NCBI GenBank assembly: GCA_013538715.1
Contig: JACAFH010000003.1
Location: 121,165 to 185,164, forward strand
Direction of reading: 5' to 3'
Origin: Candidatus Nitrosothermus koennekei
Lineage (GTDB): Archaea > Thermoproteota > Nitrososphaeria > Nitrososphaerales > Nitrosocaldaceae
Length of the DNA stretch: 64,000 bases
In this document: piece after piece, positions 54,669-62,670 of the stretch
Layout: each line of letters begins with the position of its first letter
Numbering within the stretch: the first letter of the stretch is position 1
The notes under the pieces: model-generated
Seen by the model: only the letters and a program-made list of their open reading frames with translations
What the model was told of the DNA's origin: nothing
Databases searched by the model: none
Translations under genes and position numbers: made by a program

Positions 54669-54814
54669 ATTCTCATCCTTTTATGCTTATTTGTTTGAGA
54701 TTCAAGTGCAGCTACAACAGTAGAGTCTAGACCTCCAGATAATCCTATGATAAATCTCTCAGTCTTTATAGAATCTAAAGTGTTTTTTATATTAATATAT
54801 ATCTTCTCTCTCAT
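54665..54814 (-). CDS. Truncated PP-loop ATP-pyrophosphatase peptide, 49 aa
   Basis: ATG at 54814, TGA at 54665-54667. Contains FIIGLSGGLDSTVVAALES, an intact SGGxDS pyrophosphate-binding loop as in asparagine synthase, NAD synthase and sugar amidotransferases, but the rest of the domain is absent. The frame shares bases with both neighbours (GNAT stop and epimerase start), so it is still embedded in the operon. Most likely a deletion remnant of an amidotransferase gene; a functional nucleotide-binding micro-protein is less likely. Compare the full-length asparagine-synthase-like gene in locus A. Confidence 0.7.
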   Translation of the reverse strand: MREKIYINIKNTLDSIKTERFIIGLSGGLDSTVVAALESQTNKHKRMRI

Positions 54815-55158
54815 TAATAATTATTCACCTCTACATTATACCTCATACTATGTTGATCAATAAAGAATCCTAATCTCTCGTAGAAATCTACTAGTTTATC
54901 ATCGCAAACCAAGAATACTTTGTAACAATTCATCTCTTTAGCTTTATTAATTGCATCATTCAATAATTTAGTAGCAAATCCCTGTCTTTGATACTTCTCT
55001 GCAGTGTATACCTTATGTATATATGCAGATGGCCTACCTCCAAATATATCATATATTATAATCAATTCCACTACTGATTTTATATTACCATTATCTGAAA
55101 TTGAAAATATATACCTTATAGGCTCTTTAACATATTTAACATCTAATCTATCTTGCAA
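54814..55158 (-). CDS. GNAT-family N-acetyltransferase
   Basis: 114 residues. Acetyl-CoA loop KYQRQGFATKLLNDAINKAK with R-x-x-G-x-A, preceded by AYIHKVYTAE and followed by CYKVFLVCDDKLVDFYERLG, the conserved strand-helix pair of GNAT proteins. Probably acetylates the amino sugar made by the neighbouring DegT aminotransferase. Overlaps the glycosyltransferase gene by 11 bp and the PP-loop remnant by one base. Confidence 0.85.
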   Translation of the reverse strand: MQDRLDVKYVKEPIRYIFSISDNGNIKSVVELIIIYDIFGGRPSAYIHKVYTAEKYQRQGFATKLLNDAINKAKEMNCYKVFLVCDDKLVDFYERLGFFIDQHSMRYNVEVNNY

Positions 55159-56170
55159 AACCAGTCATCTCATTTGTTTTTGGCAAATATTTTCTATTTA
55201 TTTCAGGAGGCAAGTAAGTAAAGAATTCTGAACCTTTGTTTATCCATTCTATTAATTCCATTTGCTTTGCAATTTTTACAGCATAGTTATCCTGATTTTT
55301 GAGTGCAAACTTGAATCCATATAATGCATGCCATCTCTGATATATAAGAGAGTAAATTAATATATGTATATATGGTCTAGTTTTAATTCTTAATGCTATA
55401 TTACTTAGTTTATATCTTAATCCATGACTATAGTAATTTGCTCTCTTTTTATATCTATTAAATCTCTCATCTCGAAGTCTATCAAAATTAGAACCAAACC
55501 AAAATCCATATTGAAATTGTCTCCATGGATAATCTTCGTTCTGATATGTTAAACACTTGCATCCAATCTCTTTTAATGTAATTAATTTATACTTCTCGTT
55601 ATTTAATATCTTATGAACTAGATACGAATCTATTCCGTTGCTTATATCCTTATATTCATTAATATCTATAAGATCAAAGAAGTATGGTCTATATATATAA
55701 TACAAAGCAGCAAAAGATAATTCATTATAATAAACATTTATCCTATATCCTGCATATCTGACAAGATCTTGCAGATTCTTTATCAAGAATCGTTTAGTAA
55801 AACTTACACATATAGTATAATCTTTTTTTATATAATCCAATCCTCTTAATACTCTTTTCAATAATATATTATCAATATCATAATGGAGTATTATATCATT
55901 ACTTGCTGCTTTATACATCTCATATGTAAGATGTGCTAACCTAAACTTCCATGATCTATCTATTTGCGGCTCTATAAATTCGAGAGAGCCATTGTAAGAA
56001 TATTTGGTCGCTAATAATAACGCACGTTCTTTTATTCTCTCACTATTAGGATCTAATCCAATAATAATCTCTTCTGGTTCGAGATTAAATGCTGATGGCA
56101 AGGTTCTTATCATGAAGTTATATTCATACTCTGTATTCCTAATAGGTACTACAATAGTAAAATCTTTCAT
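55148..56170 (-). CDS. Glycosyltransferase, GT2-like
   Basis: 340 residues. FTIVVPIRNTEYEYNFMIR at the start, LNLEPEEIIIGLDP-like segment, and HYDIDNILLKRVLRGLDYI with a DxD metal site, as in GT-A transferases. Later DSYLVHKILNNEKYKLITL equals the acceptor-side region. A basic, tyrosine-rich stretch (YKKRANYYSHGLRYKLSNIA) and a hydrophobic HILIYSLIYQRW near 265 may associate with the membrane. Part of glycan locus B. Confidence 0.8.
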   Translation of the reverse strand: MKDFTIVVPIRNTEYEYNFMIRTLPSAFNLEPEEIIIGLDPNSERIKERALLLATKYSYNGSLEFIEPQIDRSWKFRLAHLTYEMYKAASNDIILHYDIDNILLKRVLRGLDYIKKDYTICVSFTKRFLIKNLQDLVRYAGYRINVYYNELSFAALYYIYRPYFFDLIDINEYKDISNGIDSYLVHKILNNEKYKLITLKEIGCKCLTYQNEDYPWRQFQYGFWFGSNFDRLRDERFNRYKKRANYYSHGLRYKLSNIALRIKTRPYIHILIYSLIYQRWHALYGFKFALKNQDNYAVKIAKQMELIEWINKGSEFFTYLPPEINRKYLPKTNEMTGFAR

Positions 56171-56225
56171 AATAATTCACTCGCCTTATACCCAGTCCTA
56201 TAATCTTTTAATCCATCTTCCCATA

Positions 56226-56615
56226 TCATTTACCCCCTTTAAACATTAGACTATCATCTATATTTAATATCTTCAGTATAGCATTATTCTGTAACATTAT
56301 CTTTTTTTGTATTCTTAATATGAATAGATTAAGTTCAGTTTGTAATTCTTCTTTACCTCTTATTATTATATCTCTGTATGGTTGTTCTTCTGCATTTATC
56401 TTATTTTCCAATCTAAATCGAGTCTTCCTATGTATATATCCAATAAGTATTGCAAGAGGTATATATGTAAATACAAATATAATTACGAATAAATGTAATA
56501 GTAATTGTTTTTGTATAGCGAATATGAAATTACTAAAAGTGATAAATAAACATAGATATCTAGAGCGTACATGTATAAAATCCATCAATCTTCTCTGCAT
56601 AAACTCAGTTAACAT
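56226..56615 (-). CDS. Two-helix membrane protein of glycan locus B
   Basis: 129 residues from the MLTE start (an ATG three codons earlier at 56624 is also possible and overlaps the dehydrogenase gene). Layout as in the locus A protein: basic opening FMQRRLMDF, helix 1 (YLCLFITFSNFIFAIQ), helix 2 (LFVIIFVFTYIPLAILIG), then YIHRKTRFRLE and a helical cytoplasmic tail. Matches at R-x-x-YL, F-x-NFI, YIP-x-x-ILIG and HR-x-T. Paralogue of the 31.4-kb protein; function unknown. Confidence 0.75.
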   Translation of the reverse strand: MLTEFMQRRLMDFIHVRSRYLCLFITFSNFIFAIQKQLLLHLFVIIFVFTYIPLAILIGYIHRKTRFRLENKINAEEQPYRDIIIRGKEELQTELNLFILRIQKKIMLQNNAILKILNIDDSLMFKGGK

Positions 56616-57855
56616 TCCTACCAATTCTAATCACTTTAACACCATCCATATCTGGAATGTAACCAAATGGATCTACTACCGTAGAGCCATGTGGATAATT
56701 ATATTCTTTAAAGTCATCGTGTTTAGTTCCTATGAAGAATAGACATGGATGAAGTGGTAATTGTGTCTCGCCATCTATATAAGGGTCATACATCTTAACA
56801 TTGAGTTGTGGATACTTCTCTTTTAGTATATTATACAACAATATACTTGGCGAACCATAAGTTAGATTAGTGTTTGGCTTATATGCTTTACCTAATATTA
56901 TCACCTCTTTATGGCCATTTAGATGCATCTTTATCAATTCTGCTTGCCATCTAGTATAATTCTCCCTTGCTTTCATTATAGCACCAAAGAGATCATAATG
57001 TAAATGCAACTTCTTGCTGAACCATGATAACGCTATATTATCCCTTGGATGACATGCACCTCCATCGCTCATTCCAGCACTCAAATAGCTTCCACTAATT
57101 AGACGAACATTAGCTAGTTTTAGTGCGTTTGTTACATTATCTGCATTTATACCTAGTTTATGACTGATCTCTCCTATTAGATTTGCAAATTCTATCTTAA
57201 ATCCTATAAATGTATTGTAAGTTACTTTGATAAGCTCTGCTTCCTCTATTGAACATTCATACAATTGAGCATTTGTGATAGTTTTGTAGAACTCTTTCGC
57301 TTTTTCTACAGCATCTTTGTCATATGCACCAAATAATACAAATTCTGGGTGTAAGAAATCTTCAATAGTTACACCCATGGCTATGAAGAATGGATTATAG
57401 CATAGCTTAACATGTTTGTTAATAAGTGGTATAACTTCTCTTCTTATTGTTCCTGGTAATACTGTACTTATAATAACTACTATTCTATCCTCACCTATAT
57501 CTTTGATAATCTTACTAACATCCTTTACAGCTTTCTTGAGATATCTATAATCGAAGTCTTTTCTATGTTTAGGTAATGGTGTTATACCTTCATATTTTGG
57601 GTCATGTGGAGTTTGTACTGCTATAAATATAATTTTACTATCTCTTACTAATTCATCCAATTGTTTAAATTTGATTTTGGTTTTAGGTAATAATTTGTCA
57701 ACATGCTTTTCTAAGTATGGATATCGTTTACTTTCTAAGATATTTTTAATCTTTCTTTCATCTATATCATAAACAGATACTTCATGACCTTTGCTCTCTA
57801 TTGCCAATGCAACGGGAAACCCTAATTTTCCTGCACCAACTATACCAATTTCCAT
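56605..57855 (-). CDS. UDP-glucose/UDP-ManNAc-type 6-dehydrogenase of locus B
   Basis: 416 residues. NAD site IGIVGAGKLGFPVALAIES, central YNTFIGFKIEFANLIGEIS, catalytic Cys in MSDGGACHPRDNIALSW, C-terminal EVIILGKAYKPNTNLTYGS. The HPRDN form of the active-site loop differs from the IPVYP form of the locus A enzyme, so the two likely use different nucleotide sugars. Makes the uronic acid building block of the locus B glycan. First gene of the leftward cluster, behind a palindrome-rich spacer shared with nirK. Confidence 0.88.
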   Translation of the reverse strand: MEIGIVGAGKLGFPVALAIESKGHEVSVYDIDERKIKNILESKRYPYLEKHVDKLLPKTKIKFKQLDELVRDSKIIFIAVQTPHDPKYEGITPLPKHRKDFDYRYLKKAVKDVSKIIKDIGEDRIVVIISTVLPGTIRREVIPLINKHVKLCYNPFFIAMGVTIEDFLHPEFVLFGAYDKDAVEKAKEFYKTITNAQLYECSIEEAELIKVTYNTFIGFKIEFANLIGEISHKLGINADNVTNALKLANVRLISGSYLSAGMSDGGACHPRDNIALSWFSKKLHLHYDLFGAIMKARENYTRWQAELIKMHLNGHKEVIILGKAYKPNTNLTYGSPSILLYNILKEKYPQLNVKMYDPYIDGETQLPLHPCLFFIGTKHDDFKEYNYPHGSTVVDPFGYIPDMDGVKVIRIGRNVN

Positions 57856-57885
57856 ATTATTTTTTCTTATTATAGGTATTTAAAG

Positions 57886-57899
57886 TTAATCTAGATTAA
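57886..57899. repeat. 14-bp palindrome in the nirK / dehydrogenase spacer
   Basis: TTAATCTAGATTAA, a perfect palindrome about 31 bp from the leftward dehydrogenase start. Candidate operator; it is one of three inverted repeats within 66 bp. Confidence 0.5.
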
Positions 57900-57907
57900 T
57901 TTTACTA

Positions 57908-57926
57908 AATATTATTTAATAATATT
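57908..57926. repeat. 19-bp inverted repeat in the nirK upstream region
   Basis: AATATTATT-T-AATAATATT: 9-bp perfect arms round one T. All A/T, so chance is more likely than for its neighbours. Confidence 0.4.
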
Positions 57927-57937
57927 GTAGTTGTATT

Positions 57938-57951
57938 AACAATCAATTGTT
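57938..57951. repeat. AACAAT-CA-ATTGTT inverted repeat upstream of nirK
   Basis: Perfect 6-bp arms around CA, about 90 bp before the nirK TATA box. Third inverted repeat in this spacer. Confidence 0.4.
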
Positions 57952-58038
57952 TATATTATAATCTTATATCTTTTCGAATCTTATTATTTAAGAAATATAA
58001 TTAGGTTATTAGTCATATCACCAACTAATAAAGCAATA

Positions 58039-58048
58039 AACTTTATTA
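58039..58048 (+). promoter_or_regulatory. TATA-like box of nirK
   Basis: AACTTTATTA centred about 29 bp before the ATG at 58073, giving a nearly leaderless mRNA. Judged by spacing and sequence only. Confidence 0.4.
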
Positions 58049-58072
58049 ACATCTATAACTGTACTATTGGCA

Positions 58073-59527
58073 ATGAAGAACGTATACAGGTTATTGTCAT
58101 TAGTGGCTGTGGTAGCAATCTCATCAAGTCTATTAACTGCTACATTCATGACCTCACCACTTAATACATCATCAACCGATTTATACAAGAATAATATTAG
58201 CGAACAATCATTCGAAGGAATTGGCATAAAACCATTAGATGTAGAGATGGCTCATAAGATAAGAGAAATGGGTGGTTTATTATTACAAGTTTCTAATGCT
58301 AATGCTTTAACGGAAGAAGAGGCTTTGAAGATGTCTAAGGATGGTAGAAAGATAGTAGAGTTTACTGTAATAGGTCAAACTGTAAATCTTCCTATAATGG
58401 GAGGAACGCCTGATGCTCCAAAGATGTATCAAGCAATGACATTTAACCAACAAGTGCCAGGTCCTACATTAAGAGTTAAGCAAGGAGATATTGTAAAGTT
58501 TACACTAGCAGTTCCAGAAGGAGAGATGTTTCCTCATGGTAGAAGTATACATGCAGCACAAGGAAGTGTAGTTCCTGGCATACTTGCAGTTAATCCTGGA
58601 GAGAGTAGAACAACCTACTTTATAGCAGAAGTTCCTGGCATATTCAAGTATCATTGTACTGGTGTAAATGTAGCAGATATGGATAGACACGTATTATCGG
58701 GTATGTATGGATTAATAATTGTAGATCCAGTTGATGGTTACAAGCCATTACTAGTAAGATCTACAGCTACTGAGGATGGAGAAATTAAACAAGAGTTTAC
58801 AAGATACTCAGCAGATGCATATGAATTACAATTTAACTTTAACAACCTATACATAGATGCAAACGGTAACTATGATATAAATGCAATGCTTATGGAGAAG
58901 CCAACTCAATCAGTAATTAATGGAATGGCTCTAGGTTATACACCAAATAACGATTTAGATGCCTTAATCAATGGCGATGCTAATAAAGATATCTTACCAG
59001 GATTCCAACCATGGCAAGCATTTACTAATCAGTATAAGGGGCAATTAATATACGTCCCAACTAATGAGCATATAAGGATATTTGCAGAGAACCATGGAAC
59101 ACAGACTATATTTGTGCATTTTATAGGAGAGATATTTGATAGGATAACCATGGGTAATAGAATACAGGCAGAAGGTGTAGAATCATGGGGTATACCTGGT
59201 TCAACCGGTGCTATAATAGATATAGTATTCGAGAATCCAGGAGTATATGTATGGGCAAATCATGATTACTCAAACGCAATGACTGGACACGTTGCTATCT
59301 TTGTAGCAGGTAACTTCTTTAAAGAGGCATTAAGGGATGATCTAGGAGATGCTGTTGATGGAATCAATTATTATGCTGAAGCATTAGGACAACCAAGTGA
59401 TGCTATACCTCCACCTGGATTAAATACCAAACTATGGCCAAAGTTTAATTTACATGGATTGTATACTGATGAAAGGGCTGCAGAGATTGCTACAATAGTA
59501 GAGAACTGGGGCATACCCAGAGCATAA
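58073..59527 (+). CDS. nirK: Copper nitrite reductase-like multicopper oxidase (NirK type)
   Basis: 484 residues from the ATG (a TTG two codons earlier is possible). Signal peptide (basic MKNVYR, hydrophobic LLSLVAVVAISSSLLTATFM) exports it. Two cupredoxin domains: type 1 copper ligands His155, Cys195, His206, Met211 (FKYHCTGV, RHVLSGM); type 2 ligands His160, His194 and His397 (WANHDYSN); His349 (FVHFIGE) matches catalytic His255. The loop reads HGRSIH where classical NirK has HNVDFH, so the catalytic Asp98 is a Ser. About 90 extra residues precede domain 1. Expected to reduce nitrite to NO outside the membrane, or to do related copper chemistry. Confidence 0.85.
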   Translation: MKNVYRLLSLVAVVAISSSLLTATFMTSPLNTSSTDLYKNNISEQSFEGIGIKPLDVEMAHKIREMGGLLLQVSNANALTEEEALKMSKDGRKIVEFTVIGQTVNLPIMGGTPDAPKMYQAMTFNQQVPGPTLRVKQGDIVKFTLAVPEGEMFPHGRSIHAAQGSVVPGILAVNPGESRTTYFIAEVPGIFKYHCTGVNVADMDRHVLSGMYGLIIVDPVDGYKPLLVRSTATEDGEIKQEFTRYSADAYELQFNFNNLYIDANGNYDINAMLMEKPTQSVINGMALGYTPNNDLDALINGDANKDILPGFQPWQAFTNQYKGQLIYVPTNEHIRIFAENHGTQTIFVHFIGEIFDRITMGNRIQAEGVESWGIPGSTGAIIDIVFENPGVYVWANHDYSNAMTGHVAIFVAGNFFKEALRDDLGDAVDGINYYAEALGQPSDAIPPPGLNTKLWPKFNLHGLYTDERAAEIATIVENWGIPRA

Positions 59528-59539
59528 ATATTTTTTAAC

Positions 59540-60349
59540 ATGCAAATATACCTAGGTACTCAAGGCATACCAGCTTCTGTAAGGGTAAATGGAGGCAATA
59601 TAATAGATGGCTTATATGCATTACATACTCTTGGTTTAAATGCATTAGAAATAGATTTTGTTCATAGAATATACCTTAATAACGAAGAGTGTAAATTAGT
59701 AGGAGATATCGCAAAGAAGTTAGGTATTAGGTTATCTATCCATGCTCCATATTATATAAATCTATCATCTGAGAATAAGAGTGTAATAGAAGCATCTAAA
59801 AGAAGGATCTTATTATGCATAGAGAGAGCAAGATATCTTAATGCTGAAATAATAGCAGTGCACGCAGCATTTTATGGTAGATTAAATAAGGAAGATGTAT
59901 ACAAAAGGGTTAGAGAAGAGCTAAAAGAGATATGTAGTATTGAGAGCGATGCAGCGAAGTATATAGGAATAGAGACTCTTGCAAAGAGTAATCAGTTTGG
60001 TACTTTAGATGAGGTGATAAGATTATATGACGATCTAGGTATAAAACCTTACATAGATTTTGCTCATATATTTGCTAGGTCTAATGGAAATATAGATTAT
60101 GGAAAGATATTGGATCTTATATATCAGAGAATATCTCATTTGAATGCTCACTTTGAAGGGTTAAGATATAAGAATGGTAAGTATGTAGATATCCATGCAC
60201 CTATAGGCGAACCTTCATTTGAACCATTAGCAATAGAGCTAATGAATAGAAAAGAGAGTATAACTATAATCTGCGAATCACCATTATTAGAGATAGATTG
60301 TATGAAGATGCGAAGTATATTTAGTGATGTAAACCTTTCATATAAATAA
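59540..60349 (+). CDS. nfo: Endonuclease IV-like TIM-barrel protein
   Basis: 269 residues. The metal-binding residues of the AP endonuclease 2 family can be traced: LSIHAPYYINLSS, IIAVHAAFYGR, IGIETLAKSNQFGTLDE, PYIDFAHIFARSNG, SHLNAHFEG and IICESPLLE. Endonuclease IV cuts DNA 5' to abasic sites with three zinc ions. Sequence is somewhat divergent from Nfo, and xylose isomerase-like sugar enzymes are related, so activity on abasic DNA is probable, not certain. Starts 12 bp after nirK, with only a weak T-run between. Confidence 0.8.
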   Translation: MQIYLGTQGIPASVRVNGGNIIDGLYALHTLGLNALEIDFVHRIYLNNEECKLVGDIAKKLGIRLSIHAPYYINLSSENKSVIEASKRRILLCIERARYLNAEIIAVHAAFYGRLNKEDVYKRVREELKEICSIESDAAKYIGIETLAKSNQFGTLDEVIRLYDDLGIKPYIDFAHIFARSNGNIDYGKILDLIYQRISHLNAHFEGLRYKNGKYVDIHAPIGEPSFEPLAIELMNRKESITIICESPLLEIDCMKMRSIFSDVNLSYK

Positions 60350-60371
60350 TGCTTCATAACATAGATCAAAT

Positions 60372-60578
60372 ATGAGCATAGATCTAATTATGAATCATAA
60401 AGGTCATAATGTTATATGCAAAGAATGTTATATGCAAGCAACAGAGTTTATAGATTATAGAAAGGCTATAATGGATAATAGAGTAGATATATATAATACA
60501 AACAAGTGCTGGTGTACTTTACCAATGCATTTCTATTGTAGAGATTGTAAAGTTGATGTAGATCTAGATAAAGAATAA
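60372..60578 (+). CDS. Small cysteine-rich zinc protein, 68 aa
   Basis: Cysteine pairs VICKECYM (16/19), KCWCTL (46/48) and YCRDCKVD (56/59), plus His near the start (NHKGHN). Probably one or two zinc sites. No family recognised. Sits 22 bp after the endonuclease IV-like gene and 25 bp before diphthine synthase, same strand, so it may be in one transcript with them. Function open; small zinc proteins like this may be RNA- or protein-binding. Confidence 0.68.
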   Translation: MSIDLIMNHKGHNVICKECYMQATEFIDYRKAIMDNRVDIYNTNKCWCTLPMHFYCRDCKVDVDLDKE

Positions 60579-60603
60579 TTAATCGCTTTAATGAACATAT
60601 TGT

Positions 60604-61635
60604 ATGCTATGGCTAATAGGAATTGGTATATATGGATTTAAGGGTATAAGCCTTTACTCGATTGAGATATTAAAGAGTATAGATAAGATATTACTAGAAC
60701 AATATACAAGTCCTATAGATGAAAGCATAGAGATATTAGAGGGTGTAATAGGGAAGAAGATAAGTGTAGTGCCTAGATGGTACGTAGAAGATGGTAGAGA
60801 GATATTAAGAGAAGCAGAAGAGAAGGATGTAGCGTTATTAACATACGGCGATCCTTTAATAGCTACTACTCATATAGACCTATTGAATAGAGCAAGAGAG
60901 AAGAAGATTAAAGTTAAAACAATACATAATGCTTCAGCAATAACATCTATAATAGGTGAGTCAGGTTTACATATATATAAGATTGGAAGGATAGCAACTT
61001 TAGTAAATAATAGAGAGGCTAATAAAAGTGTATTTAAGATCATATATGATAACTTGTTACATAATCTACATACAATCCTCTTATTAGAGTATGATCAAGA
61101 GAAAGGATTTTTCCTAGACCCAAGAGATGCATTAATATGCCTTTTAGAGATTGAAGACGATTTAAGGTATAAAATAATAGATAGAGAGACATTTGTAATA
61201 GTAGCATCAAGAGTAGGAGTGAATGGAGCAATATATGCTGGTAAGATTAATTCATTACTAAAAAGAGAGTTTGGTAAACCACCTCATACAATAATAATTC
61301 CTGCTTCATTTCATTTTACAGAACTTGATGCATTAAAGTATATAGAGTTATTAGATGAACCTACTGATAATAATAGAGATTTGAGAAACAAAAGTGAAGA
61401 GATGGTTAATAGATACATACCAAGAGCTAGAAGAGCATTAGAAAGAGCAAGAAAGATAAGTCTTGAAGGTTTTGATACATCATTACTACTTGATAATGCT
61501 AAAAGATATATTGACGATGCTGAATCTTTCATTAGAAATAAGGAGTATGAATTGTCTATCCTAAGCATAGGATATGGTGAAGGATTAATCGACGCTATAT
61601 CATATTTAAAGAACATAGAATTATGGAGAGAATAA
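60604..61635 (+). CDS. dph5: Diphthine synthase fused to a DUF357 domain
   Basis: 343 residues. Residues 1-255 are the Dph5 methyltransferase that uses AdoMet to methylate the modified histidine of elongation factor 2 on the way to diphthamide: LWLIGIGIYGFKGISLYSIE, DVALLTYGDPLIATTHIDLL, NASAITSIIGESGLHIYKIG, and PPHTIIIPASFHFTELDAL near the end. Residues 265-343 (VNRYIPRARRALERARKISL to YGEGLIDAISYLKN) are an all-helical DUF357 tail, encoded as a separate gene in many archaea. The fusion suggests a functional link, of unknown kind. Confidence 0.9.
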   Translation: MLWLIGIGIYGFKGISLYSIEILKSIDKILLEQYTSPIDESIEILEGVIGKKISVVPRWYVEDGREILREAEEKDVALLTYGDPLIATTHIDLLNRAREKKIKVKTIHNASAITSIIGESGLHIYKIGRIATLVNNREANKSVFKIIYDNLLHNLHTILLLEYDQEKGFFLDPRDALICLLEIEDDLRYKIIDRETFVIVASRVGVNGAIYAGKINSLLKREFGKPPHTIIIPASFHFTELDALKYIELLDEPTDNNRDLRNKSEEMVNRYIPRARRALERARKISLEGFDTSLLLDNAKRYIDDAESFIRNKEYELSILSIGYGEGLIDAISYLKNIELWRE

Positions 61636-61764
61636 TGCATCTAATATTACTAATAACGTTTGTCCCATAGTTTATACAACTTGATATGACATTATAGATA
61701 CATACTAGCTTTAAGTAAACGATTATACGTAAGAGTTATAAATATGAAACTATAACTATGTAAT

Positions 61765-62670
61765 GTGATAAAAACAATTGCTTCACCTATACTGGAATCA
61801 AATACATCAAAGCTAATGGATGTCTTTAATGTACTATCAAAGTCTGACGCAATGACTATATTCATACTAGCAAAAGATGGTTTACCGGCAGAGACCGAAG
61901 CGCCTTATAAGATAGGGCTAACAAGAAAGCAATACTATACAAGACTAAAGCAATTGGTAGATCTTGCATTAATAGAGAGGAAGGAAGGTATATACTATCA
62001 TACTACACTAGGTAGTTTGATCTATAACGAACATGTTGTAAAGCTCTCTAATGCACTAGTATATGATAAAGAGATGAAGATGATAGACGTATTAAAGAAG
62101 AGTAGTGAGTTTACTACAGATGAGATAACAAAGTTCTTATCAAAAATAGCTGGAGATAGAATAGTAACAAAATGCGAGATAATATTATCATGGGAGAAGA
62201 TGGTAGAGGCTATAATAAATGCTATAGCACACACTGAAAAAGAAGTACTATTATCATCTAGATTTTATGAAGAGAGGATAATAAATGCTATAATAGAGAG
62301 AAATAAAGTAGCTAACATGGATGCAAAAGTCGTTGTAGATTTAGAGTTATTCAAGTCATATGCTAGTAAATGGTTAGAAAGAATAAAGCATGATCAACAT
62401 GTTGAAGAAAGAGAGAAGGTTGCAACAGATCCTTGGTATGGTTCTGGAAGTAAGAGGGAAAGGAAGATTGGATCTATACCATTTAGTATGGTAGTAATTG
62501 ATAGCAAAATATGCTTTTTAGAATTTATAGATAAAACAAATCCAAATGAGTTCTATGGCTGCATAATGATTAAAGATGAGAACGTAGCAAAGACTGCAAG
62601 GTACAAATTTAATGAACTATGGAACGTTGCTATAAGTGAAGAAAAAGCAAAATCATTAATAAATAGTTAA
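61765..62670 (+). CDS. Winged-helix regulator, TrmB-like
   Basis: 301 residues, GTG start. Residues 20-85 form a winged helix (DVFNVLSKSDAMTIFILAKD, then GLTRKQYYTRLKQLVDLALI). A middle helical part (IDVLKKSSEFTTDEITKFLS) precedes a PLD-like sensor region (EVLLSSRFYEERIINAIIER, then MVVIDSKICFLEFIDKT). Proteins of this form are numerous in Nitrososphaeria. A later ATG near residue 18 is an alternative start. Converges with ubiA, overlapping 4 bp. Confidence 0.8.
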   Translation: MIKTIASPILESNTSKLMDVFNVLSKSDAMTIFILAKDGLPAETEAPYKIGLTRKQYYTRLKQLVDLALIERKEGIYYHTTLGSLIYNEHVVKLSNALVYDKEMKMIDVLKKSSEFTTDEITKFLSKIAGDRIVTKCEIILSWEKMVEAIINAIAHTEKEVLLSSRFYEERIINAIIERNKVANMDAKVVVDLELFKSYASKWLERIKHDQHVEEREKVATDPWYGSGSKRERKIGSIPFSMVVIDSKICFLEFIDKTNPNEFYGCIMIKDENVAKTARYKFNELWNVAISEEKAKSLINS

